64,000 nt of DNA from Rubripirellula reticaptiva. Its GTDB lineage: Bacteria; Planctomycetota; Planctomycetia; Pirellulales; Pirellulaceae. A model generated the notes under the pieces. It saw only the letters and a list, made by a program, of their open reading frames with translations. It was not told the DNA's origin and did not search any database. The stretch is taken from positions 868,001 to 932,000 of the forward strand of contig NZ_SJPX01000005.1 in NCBI RefSeq assembly GCF_007860175.1, given 5' to 3'. This document shows, one piece after another, positions 9,682-17,484 of this stretch. The position numbers and the translations under genes are program-made. Within the stretch, counting starts at the first letter, position 1; the number at the start of each line of letters is the position of its first letter.

Positions 9682-11046
9682 TTGACTGACCCAGCAAATC
9701 CGGCCGCTCAATCGAATGCAAAGGCATGGTCCGATCGCATCGCCGACCGGTATGCATGTGCCCTGTCGCCAGCGCTGGCCGATTGGTTTGACTCGGAAAT
9801 TTGGGCCCAGACAGGCATCCACGAATACTGCGATCCGGTCTCGCCGGCGACGTTGCTCGACGAGACGCCCGACGTGATCTGGCCCGGGCTGATGAACGCC
9901 AATTTGGTCCCGCTGATTGCCAATATGGCGGGCGATTGGTTGTGCGGCCGAATCGATCCCGACAACCGGATTGGCCAAATCGTCCAGTGGTACCACGGTG
10001 GTGGCGACTGGATCATTTGGGGTAACGACCTGCCCGAAGCAATCGCGTTCGATGCCTTGGTGTCACGGCTTCCCGGACAACGACGAAGGCATGCGATTCC
10101 GGCAGATGACTTTTTTGCCAACTCAACTGCAAGCTCAACAGCGGGATCAACTGCCAGTGAAAACACGGGGCCGCTGGTGCAGTGGGCTAGCCGTCATCTT
10201 CCCGATGCGATCCAAAAACTAGTGAACTCACCTGAGTCGTCAAAGCTCGATGATGCGAATCGAGTTGCCAATCAGCTGATCGAACATGGGATCGCCGAAG
10301 TCACAGTTCGTTGTGAATTGGTGCAAGACGCGTTACAGCTTTCGACCTTGGCCTTGCTTGAACGTGACGTGTTGCTTGATCTTGAAATCGATCCGGGTTC
10401 GATCGCGCAGTGGGCATTCGACCATGACACCATTCCTGAACGTCATCGCGACGCAATCGTGACGGCACTAAAGTCTCGCGACCTTGCCGATGGATTTGTT
10501 CAGCAATGGGACGTCGCCGAAACACATGCAGAAGTCGTCACGCGAATTGCGCCCGATACGGCGTGGGGATGGGATATCGCTGGCTACGCGGCGCTTCGTC
10601 GTGGTGATCGCGAGCTCGCAAAGCGACGTTTTCTATCAGGCATCGATTGCTCCTGTTTCTCCGATCAATCGATTCGACTTGAAACTCATTGGACTTCACA
10701 AGACGCCAGTAAGTTTTCGGCTGCGATGTTGGCAAAGGCGTTCCCTGAAACGTTGAAAGAATCGGAGTACCTGCGATGCCTATGCATCCCTAATTTGATC
10801 GAGCGAAGTGACAGCGTCAGCGAGCATTGGCGAGGGCTAGCAGAGGCTGCGACATCATCGGGACGAAACCGCGATGCCCATGACCACTTGGTTGCTGCCG
10901 GATGGGACATCGGAATGCGGCCAATCACCGCGTTCGGCGAATTGATTCAGCGGATCGGCGATACGGCCGATCGATCCGGGCAAAAAGCACGTGCCGCGAC
11001 AGCAAGGATTCATCGCGCGTGCTTGAAAGATCGATACGGTGCGTGA
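9682..11046 (+). CDS. Conserved-looking protein of unknown function
   Basis: A 454-residue protein I do not recognise. It starts with TTG at 9682 (MTDPANPAAQSN); no in-frame ATG is better placed. It lacks a signal peptide and membrane segments, so it is probably cytoplasmic. The N-terminal third is rich in Trp and acidic residues (ALADWFDSEIW, GDWLCGRI, WYHGGGDWIIWGNDLPEAI), then a short Ala/Ser/Thr-rich linker follows (ANSTASSTAGSTAS). The C-terminal half is helical with a TPR-like pair around GYAALRRGDRELAKRRFLSG. It sits between the kinase-ATPase and the FHA gene, so a link to that pathway is possible, by position only. Confidence 0.7.
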   Translation: MTDPANPAAQSNAKAWSDRIADRYACALSPALADWFDSEIWAQTGIHEYCDPVSPATLLDETPDVIWPGLMNANLVPLIANMAGDWLCGRIDPDNRIGQIVQWYHGGGDWIIWGNDLPEAIAFDALVSRLPGQRRRHAIPADDFFANSTASSTAGSTASENTGPLVQWASRHLPDAIQKLVNSPESSKLDDANRVANQLIEHGIAEVTVRCELVQDALQLSTLALLERDVLLDLEIDPGSIAQWAFDHDTIPERHRDAIVTALKSRDLADGFVQQWDVAETHAEVVTRIAPDTAWGWDIAGYAALRRGDRELAKRRFLSGIDCSCFSDQSIRLETHWTSQDASKFSAAMLAKAFPETLKESEYLRCLCIPNLIERSDSVSEHWRGLAEAATSSGRNRDAHDHLVAAGWDIGMRPITAFGELIQRIGDTADRSGQKARAATARIHRACLKDRYGA

Positions 11047-11116
11047 AGTGAAACTCGGTTCCCTCGCGCACCGAACATTCGGGATTAGCCGCTAAAGACC
11101 ACCAGCGGCATCGTTG

Positions 11117-11575
11117 CTATTTGCGTTTTCCGTCGGGCTTGCCGCCTTTGCCATCGTCGCGACGACTCAAACCGGCACGGTCCATCAACGAGCTTCGCAT
11201 CAATTCGTCCATGTAGTCGTCATCAGCCGGCGGTGGACCATAGGCTCCCAACTTCTGTGGCTCGTATTCGACGATATAATGATGTTTCGCAATCGACAAT
11301 TTGCAGTTCGGATCCAATCGCTTCCGAAGCGCCGGTCGATCGTCCACCTTGATGCCGTTGCGGCTATTGAGGTCCTTGACAAACCAATAGCCGTGTTCCA
11401 ACGTTAGCCGACAATGTTGAGTCGATACGTTGGGAAACTTCAATTGGATATCGGCTTCGCCACGACGACCAATCAGTAACCGATCCTTCACTAGCGGAAT
11501 CGGATCGCCGCCGCCGATCGGCGTCAATTGGCCGTAGGCGCCAGCGTAATCGAGTACTTGTTCTTCAAATGACAC
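11117..11575 (-). CDS. FHA domain protein
   Basis: A 152-residue protein that is mostly one forkhead-associated domain, a phosphothreonine-peptide reader. Visible features are LLIGRRGEADIQL, then PNVSTQHCRLTL and VKDLNSRNGIKVD, the canonical G-R, S-x-x-H and N-G contacts. After residue 110 comes a disordered, charged tail ending GKGGKPDGKRK. The start is GTG at 11575. It is convergent with the upstream unknown gene and lies close to the kinase gene at 5635-9528; a role as a reader of that kinase's products is an inference from proximity. Confidence 0.9.
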   Translation of the reverse strand: MSFEEQVLDYAGAYGQLTPIGGGDPIPLVKDRLLIGRRGEADIQLKFPNVSTQHCRLTLEHGYWFVKDLNSRNGIKVDDRPALRKRLDPNCKLSIAKHHYIVEYEPQKLGAYGPPPADDDYMDELMRSSLMDRAGLSRRDDGKGGKPDGKRK

Positions 11576-11612
11576 AGTAAATTCCCATTCGTGGAAACAT
11601 GACGCGGAATGA

Positions 11613-12821
11613 ATGAAGTTAAAATTCCGTCAGTACGGAATGCGATTTTACCCTCGGGGAAGCAACTTCGCTCCTCCTAATCCGCCACCACCCCCCCGTT
11701 TGGTCGTTTTTCCAGTGAATCGAGACTCCGATTCTGACGCCTCGAAGTCCTGTAACGATCAGGCTTGGATTGCCGAAGGACTGCCAATCAACGCGTTCGG
11801 TAAAGCCCTGCGTCGCCGATTTGGTGGTCGCGTCCAACGTGTCAGCATTGATGCGGGATTCACATGCCCGAACGTCGACGGAGCCGTCACGCGGGGCGGA
11901 TGCAATTTTTGCGACAATCGATCATTCAGCCCGTCCCGGCGAGTTCGACTGAAACAGGTCCACGACCAACTCACCGGCGGGATCATCACGGTCCGCAAGC
12001 GGTACAACAAAGTCGCCGGGTTTATCGCGTATTTCCAGCCTGCCACCAACACCTACGCGCCGGTTGAACAGCTACGTGAAGTTTACGAGTTAGCGCTCAG
12101 CCTCAACGACTCACCGGATTTTCACGACGAAGTGGTAGGACTTGCGATCGGGACGCGACCGGATTGTCTGCCCGAGTCGGTGTTGTCGTTGATCGAAGAA
12201 CTTGCCCAGCGGACCTATGTTTCGCTGGAATACGGTATGCAAACGATCCACGACGCGGGATTGGTTTGGATGAATCGGGCTCACACCCACGCCGACATGG
12301 TCAACGCGATCGACCGCAGCCGAGGCCGTGGGTTTGAGATGTGCGGTCACGTGATCCTGGGGATTCCCGGTGAAACGCACGAAATGATGATGCAAACCGC
12401 TGCCGAAATCGGACGCCTTGGTTTCGATGCAATCAAACTGCACAATCTTTACGCCGTCCACGGCACGCCGCTTGGGGATCAAGTCTTGGCCGGCGAAGTT
12501 CGGATGATGGAACGCGAAATCTACTTACAAACGGTCGTCGATTTTCTTGAACGCATTCCGCCTGATGTAGTGGTCGAGCGGATCAGCGGCGACGCTCCGT
12601 CCGACTTTCTGATCGAGCCAAAATGGTGCCTCGAAAAATCTTCTTTACGCAGCGACGTCGAAGCCGAACTCGCTCGCCGTGGAACTCGCCAGGGCAGCCA
12701 CTTTGTGCCTCCGGCGCAGCCACCAGCAGATCGCCCCGTTCCGGAGGACAAGACACCGGATTCGATCCGGGCTAAAATCGAGACGCGAGGCCGCTTGCCA
12801 GTACTTAAGATGGAATCGTAA
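11613..12821 (+). CDS. TIGR01212-type (YhcC-like) radical SAM protein
   Basis: A 402-residue radical SAM protein. The iron-sulphur cluster motif is in FTCPNVDGAVTRGGCNFCDN (about residues 88-107), with the widely spaced Cys-x11-Cys-x2-Cys pattern of the YhcC/TIGR01212 family rather than plain CxxxCxxC. YFQPATNTYAP, LAIGTRPDCL and MCGHVILGIPGETHEMM follow, all typical of this family. Its substrate is not firmly established. The first 50 residues are Pro- and Asp-rich and not part of the family core, so translation may start downstream of the ATG at 11613; an ATG at 11640 is also possible. The start lies 37 bases from the divergent FHA gene. Confidence 0.9.
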   Translation: MKLKFRQYGMRFYPRGSNFAPPNPPPPPRLVVFPVNRDSDSDASKSCNDQAWIAEGLPINAFGKALRRRFGGRVQRVSIDAGFTCPNVDGAVTRGGCNFCDNRSFSPSRRVRLKQVHDQLTGGIITVRKRYNKVAGFIAYFQPATNTYAPVEQLREVYELALSLNDSPDFHDEVVGLAIGTRPDCLPESVLSLIEELAQRTYVSLEYGMQTIHDAGLVWMNRAHTHADMVNAIDRSRGRGFEMCGHVILGIPGETHEMMMQTAAEIGRLGFDAIKLHNLYAVHGTPLGDQVLAGEVRMMEREIYLQTVVDFLERIPPDVVVERISGDAPSDFLIEPKWCLEKSSLRSDVEAELARRGTRQGSHFVPPAQPPADRPVPEDKTPDSIRAKIETRGRLPVLKMES

Positions 12822-12844
12822 ACGGATTGGCGTCGGTCGCGGGT

Positions 12845-12908
12845 GCAAGCTTACGACCGAGCAAGCTTACGACCGAGCAAGGTTGCTACCGAGCGAGGTT
12901 GCTACCGA
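12845..12908. repeat. Tandem repeat, four 16-bp units
   Basis: Four head-to-tail 16-base units. Units one and two (12845-12860, 12861-12876) are both GCAAGCTTACGACCGA. Unit three (12877-12892) is GCAAGGTTGCTACCGA, and unit four (12893-12908) differs from unit three by one base. It lies in the gap between the radical SAM gene stop and the next start. There are no spacers between units, so it is not a CRISPR array. Confidence 0.95.
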
Positions 12909-12950
12909 ACAGTCGCTCAGTATTTGATCGCATAGGATTTGACCTCACTC

Positions 12951-13448
12951 ATGGCACGCGTCGGTATCGTTTTTGGATTGCTCCTTTGTGGCCTCTCGGC
13001 ACTTGGGATGTCGGCTACCGTGGTCAAAGATCCCGTTCAATTCCTGCCACTGATGCTTGGCATTCCCATCCTGTTTGGTGGGGTGGTTGCGTTGAATCCT
13101 CACCGTCGTCGGATTGCGATGCAGTCCGCCACTGCGATTGGACTAGTTGGAATATTGATTGGATCAGCTCAGGCGGCAAACCTTGGTTTCCAATGGTCCG
13201 ATGGTGAAACCGTTAGCGACATCAGCTGGAAATTGATCGCCACGATGACTTGGCTTTGCGCAACGTTCGTCATCATTTGTTTGATCGTGCTCGTTCGCGA
13301 ACATCGTCGACGACAAACCTCGATCATCAGCAAGTCGTCGCCAGGCGGCGAGTCGTCTCAATCGATGGTCTGCCTGCCACCAAATTCAGAAACCTTGTCG
13401 ATTCAATCCGAACCGAATCGGTCGAGCACTGGGCAAGACGTTGCCTGA
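12951..13448 (+). CDS. Small four-helix membrane protein of unknown function
   Basis: A 165-residue protein with four hydrophobic stretches: GIVFGLLLCGLSALGM, FLPLMLGIPILFGGVVAL, AIGLVGILIGSAQAANLG and LIATMTWLCATFVIICLIVLV. A Ser/Gln-rich cytoplasmic-type tail follows the fourth after a basic REHRRRQ anchor. I do not recognise a family. The frame is open from a TTG at 12939; the ATG at 12951 is preferred. The following gene overlaps its 3' end by 8 bases, suggesting translational coupling. Confidence 0.65.
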   Translation: MARVGIVFGLLLCGLSALGMSATVVKDPVQFLPLMLGIPILFGGVVALNPHRRRIAMQSATAIGLVGILIGSAQAANLGFQWSDGETVSDISWKLIATMTWLCATFVIICLIVLVREHRRRQTSIISKSSPGGESSQSMVCLPPNSETLSIQSEPNRSSTGQDVA

Positions 13449-13854
13449 ACATAAGCCCGCCTCAGATCCGTTGCTGCTGGACAAGCTCGTACAAGCGTTC
13501 GCCAATGAGGATCCGCTACGCGATCGCGTTCTGCAGGTTTTGAAGGCAATCCCCGCAAACGTCCAGAAAGATTTCATCGATGATCCGCGATTCAGCATCA
13601 TCAAACTGAACTTCCATCGCGGCACAGGATCTAAACTCTACATGGCACTGCCGTTACCCGATGGATCTAGCAGCCGGTGTGTCGCGTTGAAGCCGCGACT
13701 ATCCGAATGCGCCGAACCATTCGGGTTGTACGTCATCGCTCACGAACTGGCCCACGCCTTTCTAAGAAACGGACCTTGGGGTGACATCACCGACCCCGAA
13801 GACGCAGCCGACGCCATGGCAGCCGACTGGGGGTTTCCCCGTCCATTGTTTTAG
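13441..13854 (+). CDS. Small HExxH-motif (metalloprotease-like) protein
   Basis: A 137-residue protein with GLYVIAHELAHAFLRNG near its C-terminus. HELAH is the zinc-binding and catalytic HExxH motif of gluzincin and metzincin-type peptidases; an acidic PEDAADAMAADWGF downstream could supply the third ligand, as in minigluzincins and COG-type small metalloproteases. No signal peptide is visible. The start is TTG at 13441, overlapping the upstream membrane-protein gene by 8 bases; the pair may form a unit. The exact family is uncertain, and protease activity is inferred from the motif only. Confidence 0.7.
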   Translation: MPEHKPASDPLLLDKLVQAFANEDPLRDRVLQVLKAIPANVQKDFIDDPRFSIIKLNFHRGTGSKLYMALPLPDGSSSRCVALKPRLSECAEPFGLYVIAHELAHAFLRNGPWGDITDPEDAADAMAADWGFPRPLF

Positions 13855-13870
13855 TTCGCGTTCATGTTGG

Positions 13871-14755
13871 TCAGGCACCAGTCGGGACTTCGGTTGAATC
13901 CATGGTCTTTGTTGGCGTCGCGACTGCAATCGACTGCACTCGATTGACGATATGGTTGACCAATACTGCTCGGTCTTCGGCCAGGATTGCGACGTGGTCC
14001 ATGGCAGCAAAGTAATGACTCGACACGTACGGTTCGCCGGCGAGTTCTGGAAACATTTCGGTGAACTGTCCGGCATAATTGAAGTATTCACCGACTCCGC
14101 CAGTGTAGACAAAATGCATTTGCACTTTGCGACGAGCCAACTGCTTCAGTTCTTGAACCGATTGATCACGTGAAGGGAATTCACGGACGTCCGTACCGGG
14201 TTGCAGTGAACTTGAAATCTCGTTGTCGTCCACACCGATTCGTTTTACCAGCTTCATCCATTTGCTAGGTCGCAGAATCCGTGGCAACGTATGACCGATA
14301 AACCGATGAACGTGAAATCCTGGCGTGCGATAGCCACAACCGTCCATCGCAATCACGCCAACCACGCGTTCATCAGATAACGCCGCATGAACCGAATCGT
14401 CTGCACCGCTGCACAAACCAAACAACACGACTTGTCGCGATTTTGTATGTTTCAAAATCCAGTCAATCGCTTGAGCAATCTCGTTTGCGGCACGGTCAAT
14501 CGATCTGCCTGTTACACCGACGCCAAGACTCTCGCCAATTCCCGATAAATCGAATCGCAACGACGGAATACCGATCGTCGACAATTCGTTTGCTAAATCA
14601 ACGTGCAATCGAAACGGGCCGCTGTGATGCAACATACCCGGTGTAACCATCACCACAGCAACGCCAGACATTGACTCGGCATCTGCGTTCTTCCAAACAC
14701 CGAGCAGGTGCTCGTACTTCCCAAACACGATCGCTTGTTGGTCTGGCATGTTCAT
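13871..14755 (-). CDS. Alpha/beta hydrolase, exosortase-A-hydrolase-1-like
   Basis: A 294-residue alpha/beta-hydrolase-fold protein. VVMVTPGMLHHSGPFRLH, PSLRFDLSGIGES (residues 64-76) and VVLFGLCSGADDS (109-121) mark the oxyanion strand, the strand before helix A and the nucleophile elbow. The elbow reads Gly113-Leu-Cys115-Ser-Gly117, so Cys occupies the usual Ser position. The pattern resembles hydrolase 1 of exosortase A loci, where GLCDAAS is usual. It is the last gene of a three-gene operon; its ATG overlaps the stop of the adenylation-carrier gene (14752-14755). It probably acts on the product bound to that carrier, but no substrate is known. An ATG at 14749 is an alternative start. Confidence 0.85.
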   Translation of the reverse strand: MNMPDQQAIVFGKYEHLLGVWKNADAESMSGVAVVMVTPGMLHHSGPFRLHVDLANELSTIGIPSLRFDLSGIGESLGVGVTGRSIDRAANEIAQAIDWILKHTKSRQVVLFGLCSGADDSVHAALSDERVVGVIAMDGCGYRTPGFHVHRFIGHTLPRILRPSKWMKLVKRIGVDDNEISSSLQPGTDVREFPSRDQSVQELKQLARRKVQMHFVYTGGVGEYFNYAGQFTEMFPELAGEPYVSSHYFAAMDHVAILAEDRAVLVNHIVNRVQSIAVATPTKTMDSTEVPTGA

Positions 14756-17484
14756 TGTGCTCGCTCCGGCCGACCGAATTGATTTAAAATCGCACGAAAA
14801 CTTTCTGGCGAAGAAAATGCGCTCTCGGTGTAGCGAGATTCATCCCACGCTGCGACGTCCGCAGTTTGAATCACATAACGTTGGTCTCGTACTTGTCGTG
14901 CCAACCACTGCGCCGCCTCTTCCGAAGTGTCCCAGTGATCGGTCAACACGGTCGTGTACTTTTCATCCAGACTTGATGCCTGATCCAAACAAAGCCCAGA
15001 CAAGCTGACACGTTTTTCGGAACTCATTCGTTGCCCATAGCACTGATCAATCGGCCCAGCCTCGCGAACAACGTTGAATCGGGACAGCGACGTCAGCGCC
15101 TCGTGATGGAATCGATCCACCGTTTCCAAAAACCGCTGCCCACTGACCACAGGATCCCAAAGAACAACCCGATCAAACGTTTCCGGATCCACTGTCGCAG
15201 CGATCGTCGCACCGATTCGCAATCCGATTGCCGAGACGTTCTCGATCCCGGTTCGGGTAACCAAAAAGTTCTTGGCGTCCACCAAGTTTTGACGCATCAA
15301 GTCGGCGGTTAGTTTTTCGCAGTCGCCTTCGGAATTTCCTGTCGACGCGTAATCGAACCTCAAGACTTCATGCCCCGCCTTGCACAACTGGATCGCCAGT
15401 TGCTGCAAATTCCGGTGCCCGCGAGCGTACTCATGACCGATCGAATGGCACATCACAATCGCTCGTCCCGTCGAACCGGCCCCAATCGATTTCGACCGAG
15501 GCGAATAGCGAACCGCGTATAGTCGATCAGCGCCGCTGACAAAATAGTCGGCATCCACCATCGGCAACTGATTTCGGAAGACCCGAATGTCTTCGTCACT
15601 GTCCTGTGACGATTGATTCGGACCACAACCACTCGTGAGTTGTTCCAAATGACGGGCGGATGCAGCGATGGTTGGATTGGCGAAGAAGTCGCGAACGGGC
15701 AACTCGACGTTCCGTTCGGTTGTCAAACGAGCCACCACCTGGGTGACTAGCAATGAACTGCCGCCAAGCAAAAAGAAGTCATCGTGAATGCCGATCTCGG
15801 GGACGTTCAACACGTCCTGCCACAACTCGACCAAGTAACGTTCGACATCGCTGCGTGGCGCCACGTAAGCGTCGTCTCGGGGCACCACACCCTCGCTAGG
15901 CGATGGCAATTGCGGGCGGTCAATTTTTCCGTTAATCGTTTTCGGAAAGGATTTGATAAACACGTACCGCGTCGGGACCATGTAGGCTGGCAACTTTTGC
16001 CGCAGAAAGTTTGCGATATCGCGTGCTGAGTCTTCTTTGCGATGGTTCGCCTGTTCAACGGCAACGTAAGCGACCAAGTACTTTTTCCCGTCGACTTCGT
16101 CATAGCTGACCAACGACTCGAGAACTCGTTCGTGTTCATTTACGACTGCCTCGATTTCCGCTGGTTCGATTCGGTACGATCCTAATTTGATTTGATGATC
16201 CATCCGACCGCCAAAATCAATGTTCCCATCCGGCAACCAGCGGGCCACGTCACCGGTTCGATACAATCGGCGCGAATGGCCATTGATGTCCGTTTCAATG
16301 AACGCGGCCTCGGTCAGGTCAGGCCGATTGTGGTATCCCAACGCTAATGCCGGTCCCGCCAGAAACAGTTGTCCCGTTTCACCTTCACCAAGCACTTTGC
16401 GGTCTTTGTCCAAAATGAACGCCTCGTAACGCTTCATCGGTTTGCCGATCGGCATGTTGGCGGCGTCGAACTGATCGTTGGGGATGAACACAGTTGCGCT
16501 AACGGTGGCTTCGGTTGGCCCGTAAGCATTGCACCAAAGCACCGGGTGATCACACAGATGCTGCCAACGCCGATAGTGCTGTACCGATACCTTTTCGCCG
16601 GTCACGATCATCAGCCGAATCGATGCGGGAACTTTGGCACCGGTAGCCACCATCAGGTCAACCCACTGGTGCCAGTACGCGGTGGCCAAGTGAATCGCAG
16701 TCACATCAAAGCGATCAACCAATGACGAAAGTTCATTGCGATCGTTCGCTCGTTCACGCGGGCGGACCACGACACAACCACCGGTCAACAGTGGCGGAAA
16801 GATCTCTTCGATTGCGATGTCAAAGTTCAATGTCGAAAACTGTAACGTTCGATCGTCGGGACTGATTTGATAACACTCGATGTCGGCAAAGCAATAGGTC
16901 GCCAGCGCCGAGTGCTGGATCTCGACACCTTTTGGCTTCCCCGTCGATCCAGACGTGTACATGATGTACGCCAAATCGTCCGGCGATATTGAAGGGAACA
17001 ACAGATCGGTTTCGCTGACCGCATCACTCGCAACGAATGCCGAATCGCAATTGATCCACTGGCAAAGCGAAGCTTCATCACCAACAAGCTTCTTACCGAT
17101 CGGTTCTTCGTAGTGAGGATGCCCCAGAATCGTCGCGATCGCAGCATCGCTGACCATGTAACGAAGCCGATCTACGGGGTATTCGGGATCGAGTGGAACG
17201 AAAATGGCACCAAGCTTCATGACCGCGATCATCGCCGCGATCGCTTCGGGGGAACGGTCAACGCACATGCCGACGCATTGCCGTGGCCCAATACCGGTCA
17301 AACGCAGCCGCATCGCAATTGCGTTGGCCATCGCATCAAGTTGCGAGTAAGTCCACTGGCCGTCTTCGGAAACAATCGCAGTTCGATCCGGCGTTTGCGT
17401 CCATTGACGCATCCACAGGATCGGAAACGCAATCAGTTCTTCGGCCACGACTGCGTCATCGGTTTCGTATCGGCCAGCCATCAT
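14752..17484 (-). CDS. NRPS-like adenylation-carrier protein with C-terminal alpha/beta hydrolase domain
   Basis: A 910-residue protein with three parts. Residues 20-530 form an amino-acid adenylation domain: A3 YTSGSTGKPKG (176-186), A5 NAYGPTEA (319-326), A7 YRTGD (408-412), and A10 NGKID with Lys520. Asp222 in NFDIAIEEIF sits where NRPS domains bind the alpha-amino group. Residues 545-615 are a carrier domain with LGGSSL, phosphopantetheine Ser577. Residues 640-910 are an alpha/beta-hydrolase fold (VMCHSIGHEYARG, LRFDYASTGNSEG) whose elbow reads GLRIG, with Arg756 where Ser is expected, as in exosortase-A hydrolase 2. No condensation, thioesterase or reductase domain is present. It is coupled by ATGA overlaps to both operon neighbours. 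Confidence 0.9.
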   Translation of the reverse strand: MMAGRYETDDAVVAEELIAFPILWMRQWTQTPDRTAIVSEDGQWTYSQLDAMANAIAMRLRLTGIGPRQCVGMCVDRSPEAIAAMIAVMKLGAIFVPLDPEYPVDRLRYMVSDAAIATILGHPHYEEPIGKKLVGDEASLCQWINCDSAFVASDAVSETDLLFPSISPDDLAYIMYTSGSTGKPKGVEIQHSALATYCFADIECYQISPDDRTLQFSTLNFDIAIEEIFPPLLTGGCVVVRPRERANDRNELSSLVDRFDVTAIHLATAYWHQWVDLMVATGAKVPASIRLMIVTGEKVSVQHYRRWQHLCDHPVLWCNAYGPTEATVSATVFIPNDQFDAANMPIGKPMKRYEAFILDKDRKVLGEGETGQLFLAGPALALGYHNRPDLTEAAFIETDINGHSRRLYRTGDVARWLPDGNIDFGGRMDHQIKLGSYRIEPAEIEAVVNEHERVLESLVSYDEVDGKKYLVAYVAVEQANHRKEDSARDIANFLRQKLPAYMVPTRYVFIKSFPKTINGKIDRPQLPSPSEGVVPRDDAYVAPRSDVERYLVELWQDVLNVPEIGIHDDFFLLGGSSLLVTQVVARLTTERNVELPVRDFFANPTIAASARHLEQLTSGCGPNQSSQDSDEDIRVFRNQLPMVDADYFVSGADRLYAVRYSPRSKSIGAGSTGRAIVMCHSIGHEYARGHRNLQQLAIQLCKAGHEVLRFDYASTGNSEGDCEKLTADLMRQNLVDAKNFLVTRTGIENVSAIGLRIGATIAATVDPETFDRVVLWDPVVSGQRFLETVDRFHHEALTSLSRFNVVREAGPIDQCYGQRMSSEKRVSLSGLCLDQASSLDEKYTTVLTDHWDTSEEAAQWLARQVRDQRYVIQTADVAAWDESRYTESAFSSPESFRAILNQFGRPERAQ

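Noticed and set aside
12845-12908. Possible CRISPR array
   Set aside because: Units are 16 bases, directly adjacent, and have no spacers; no cas genes are near.
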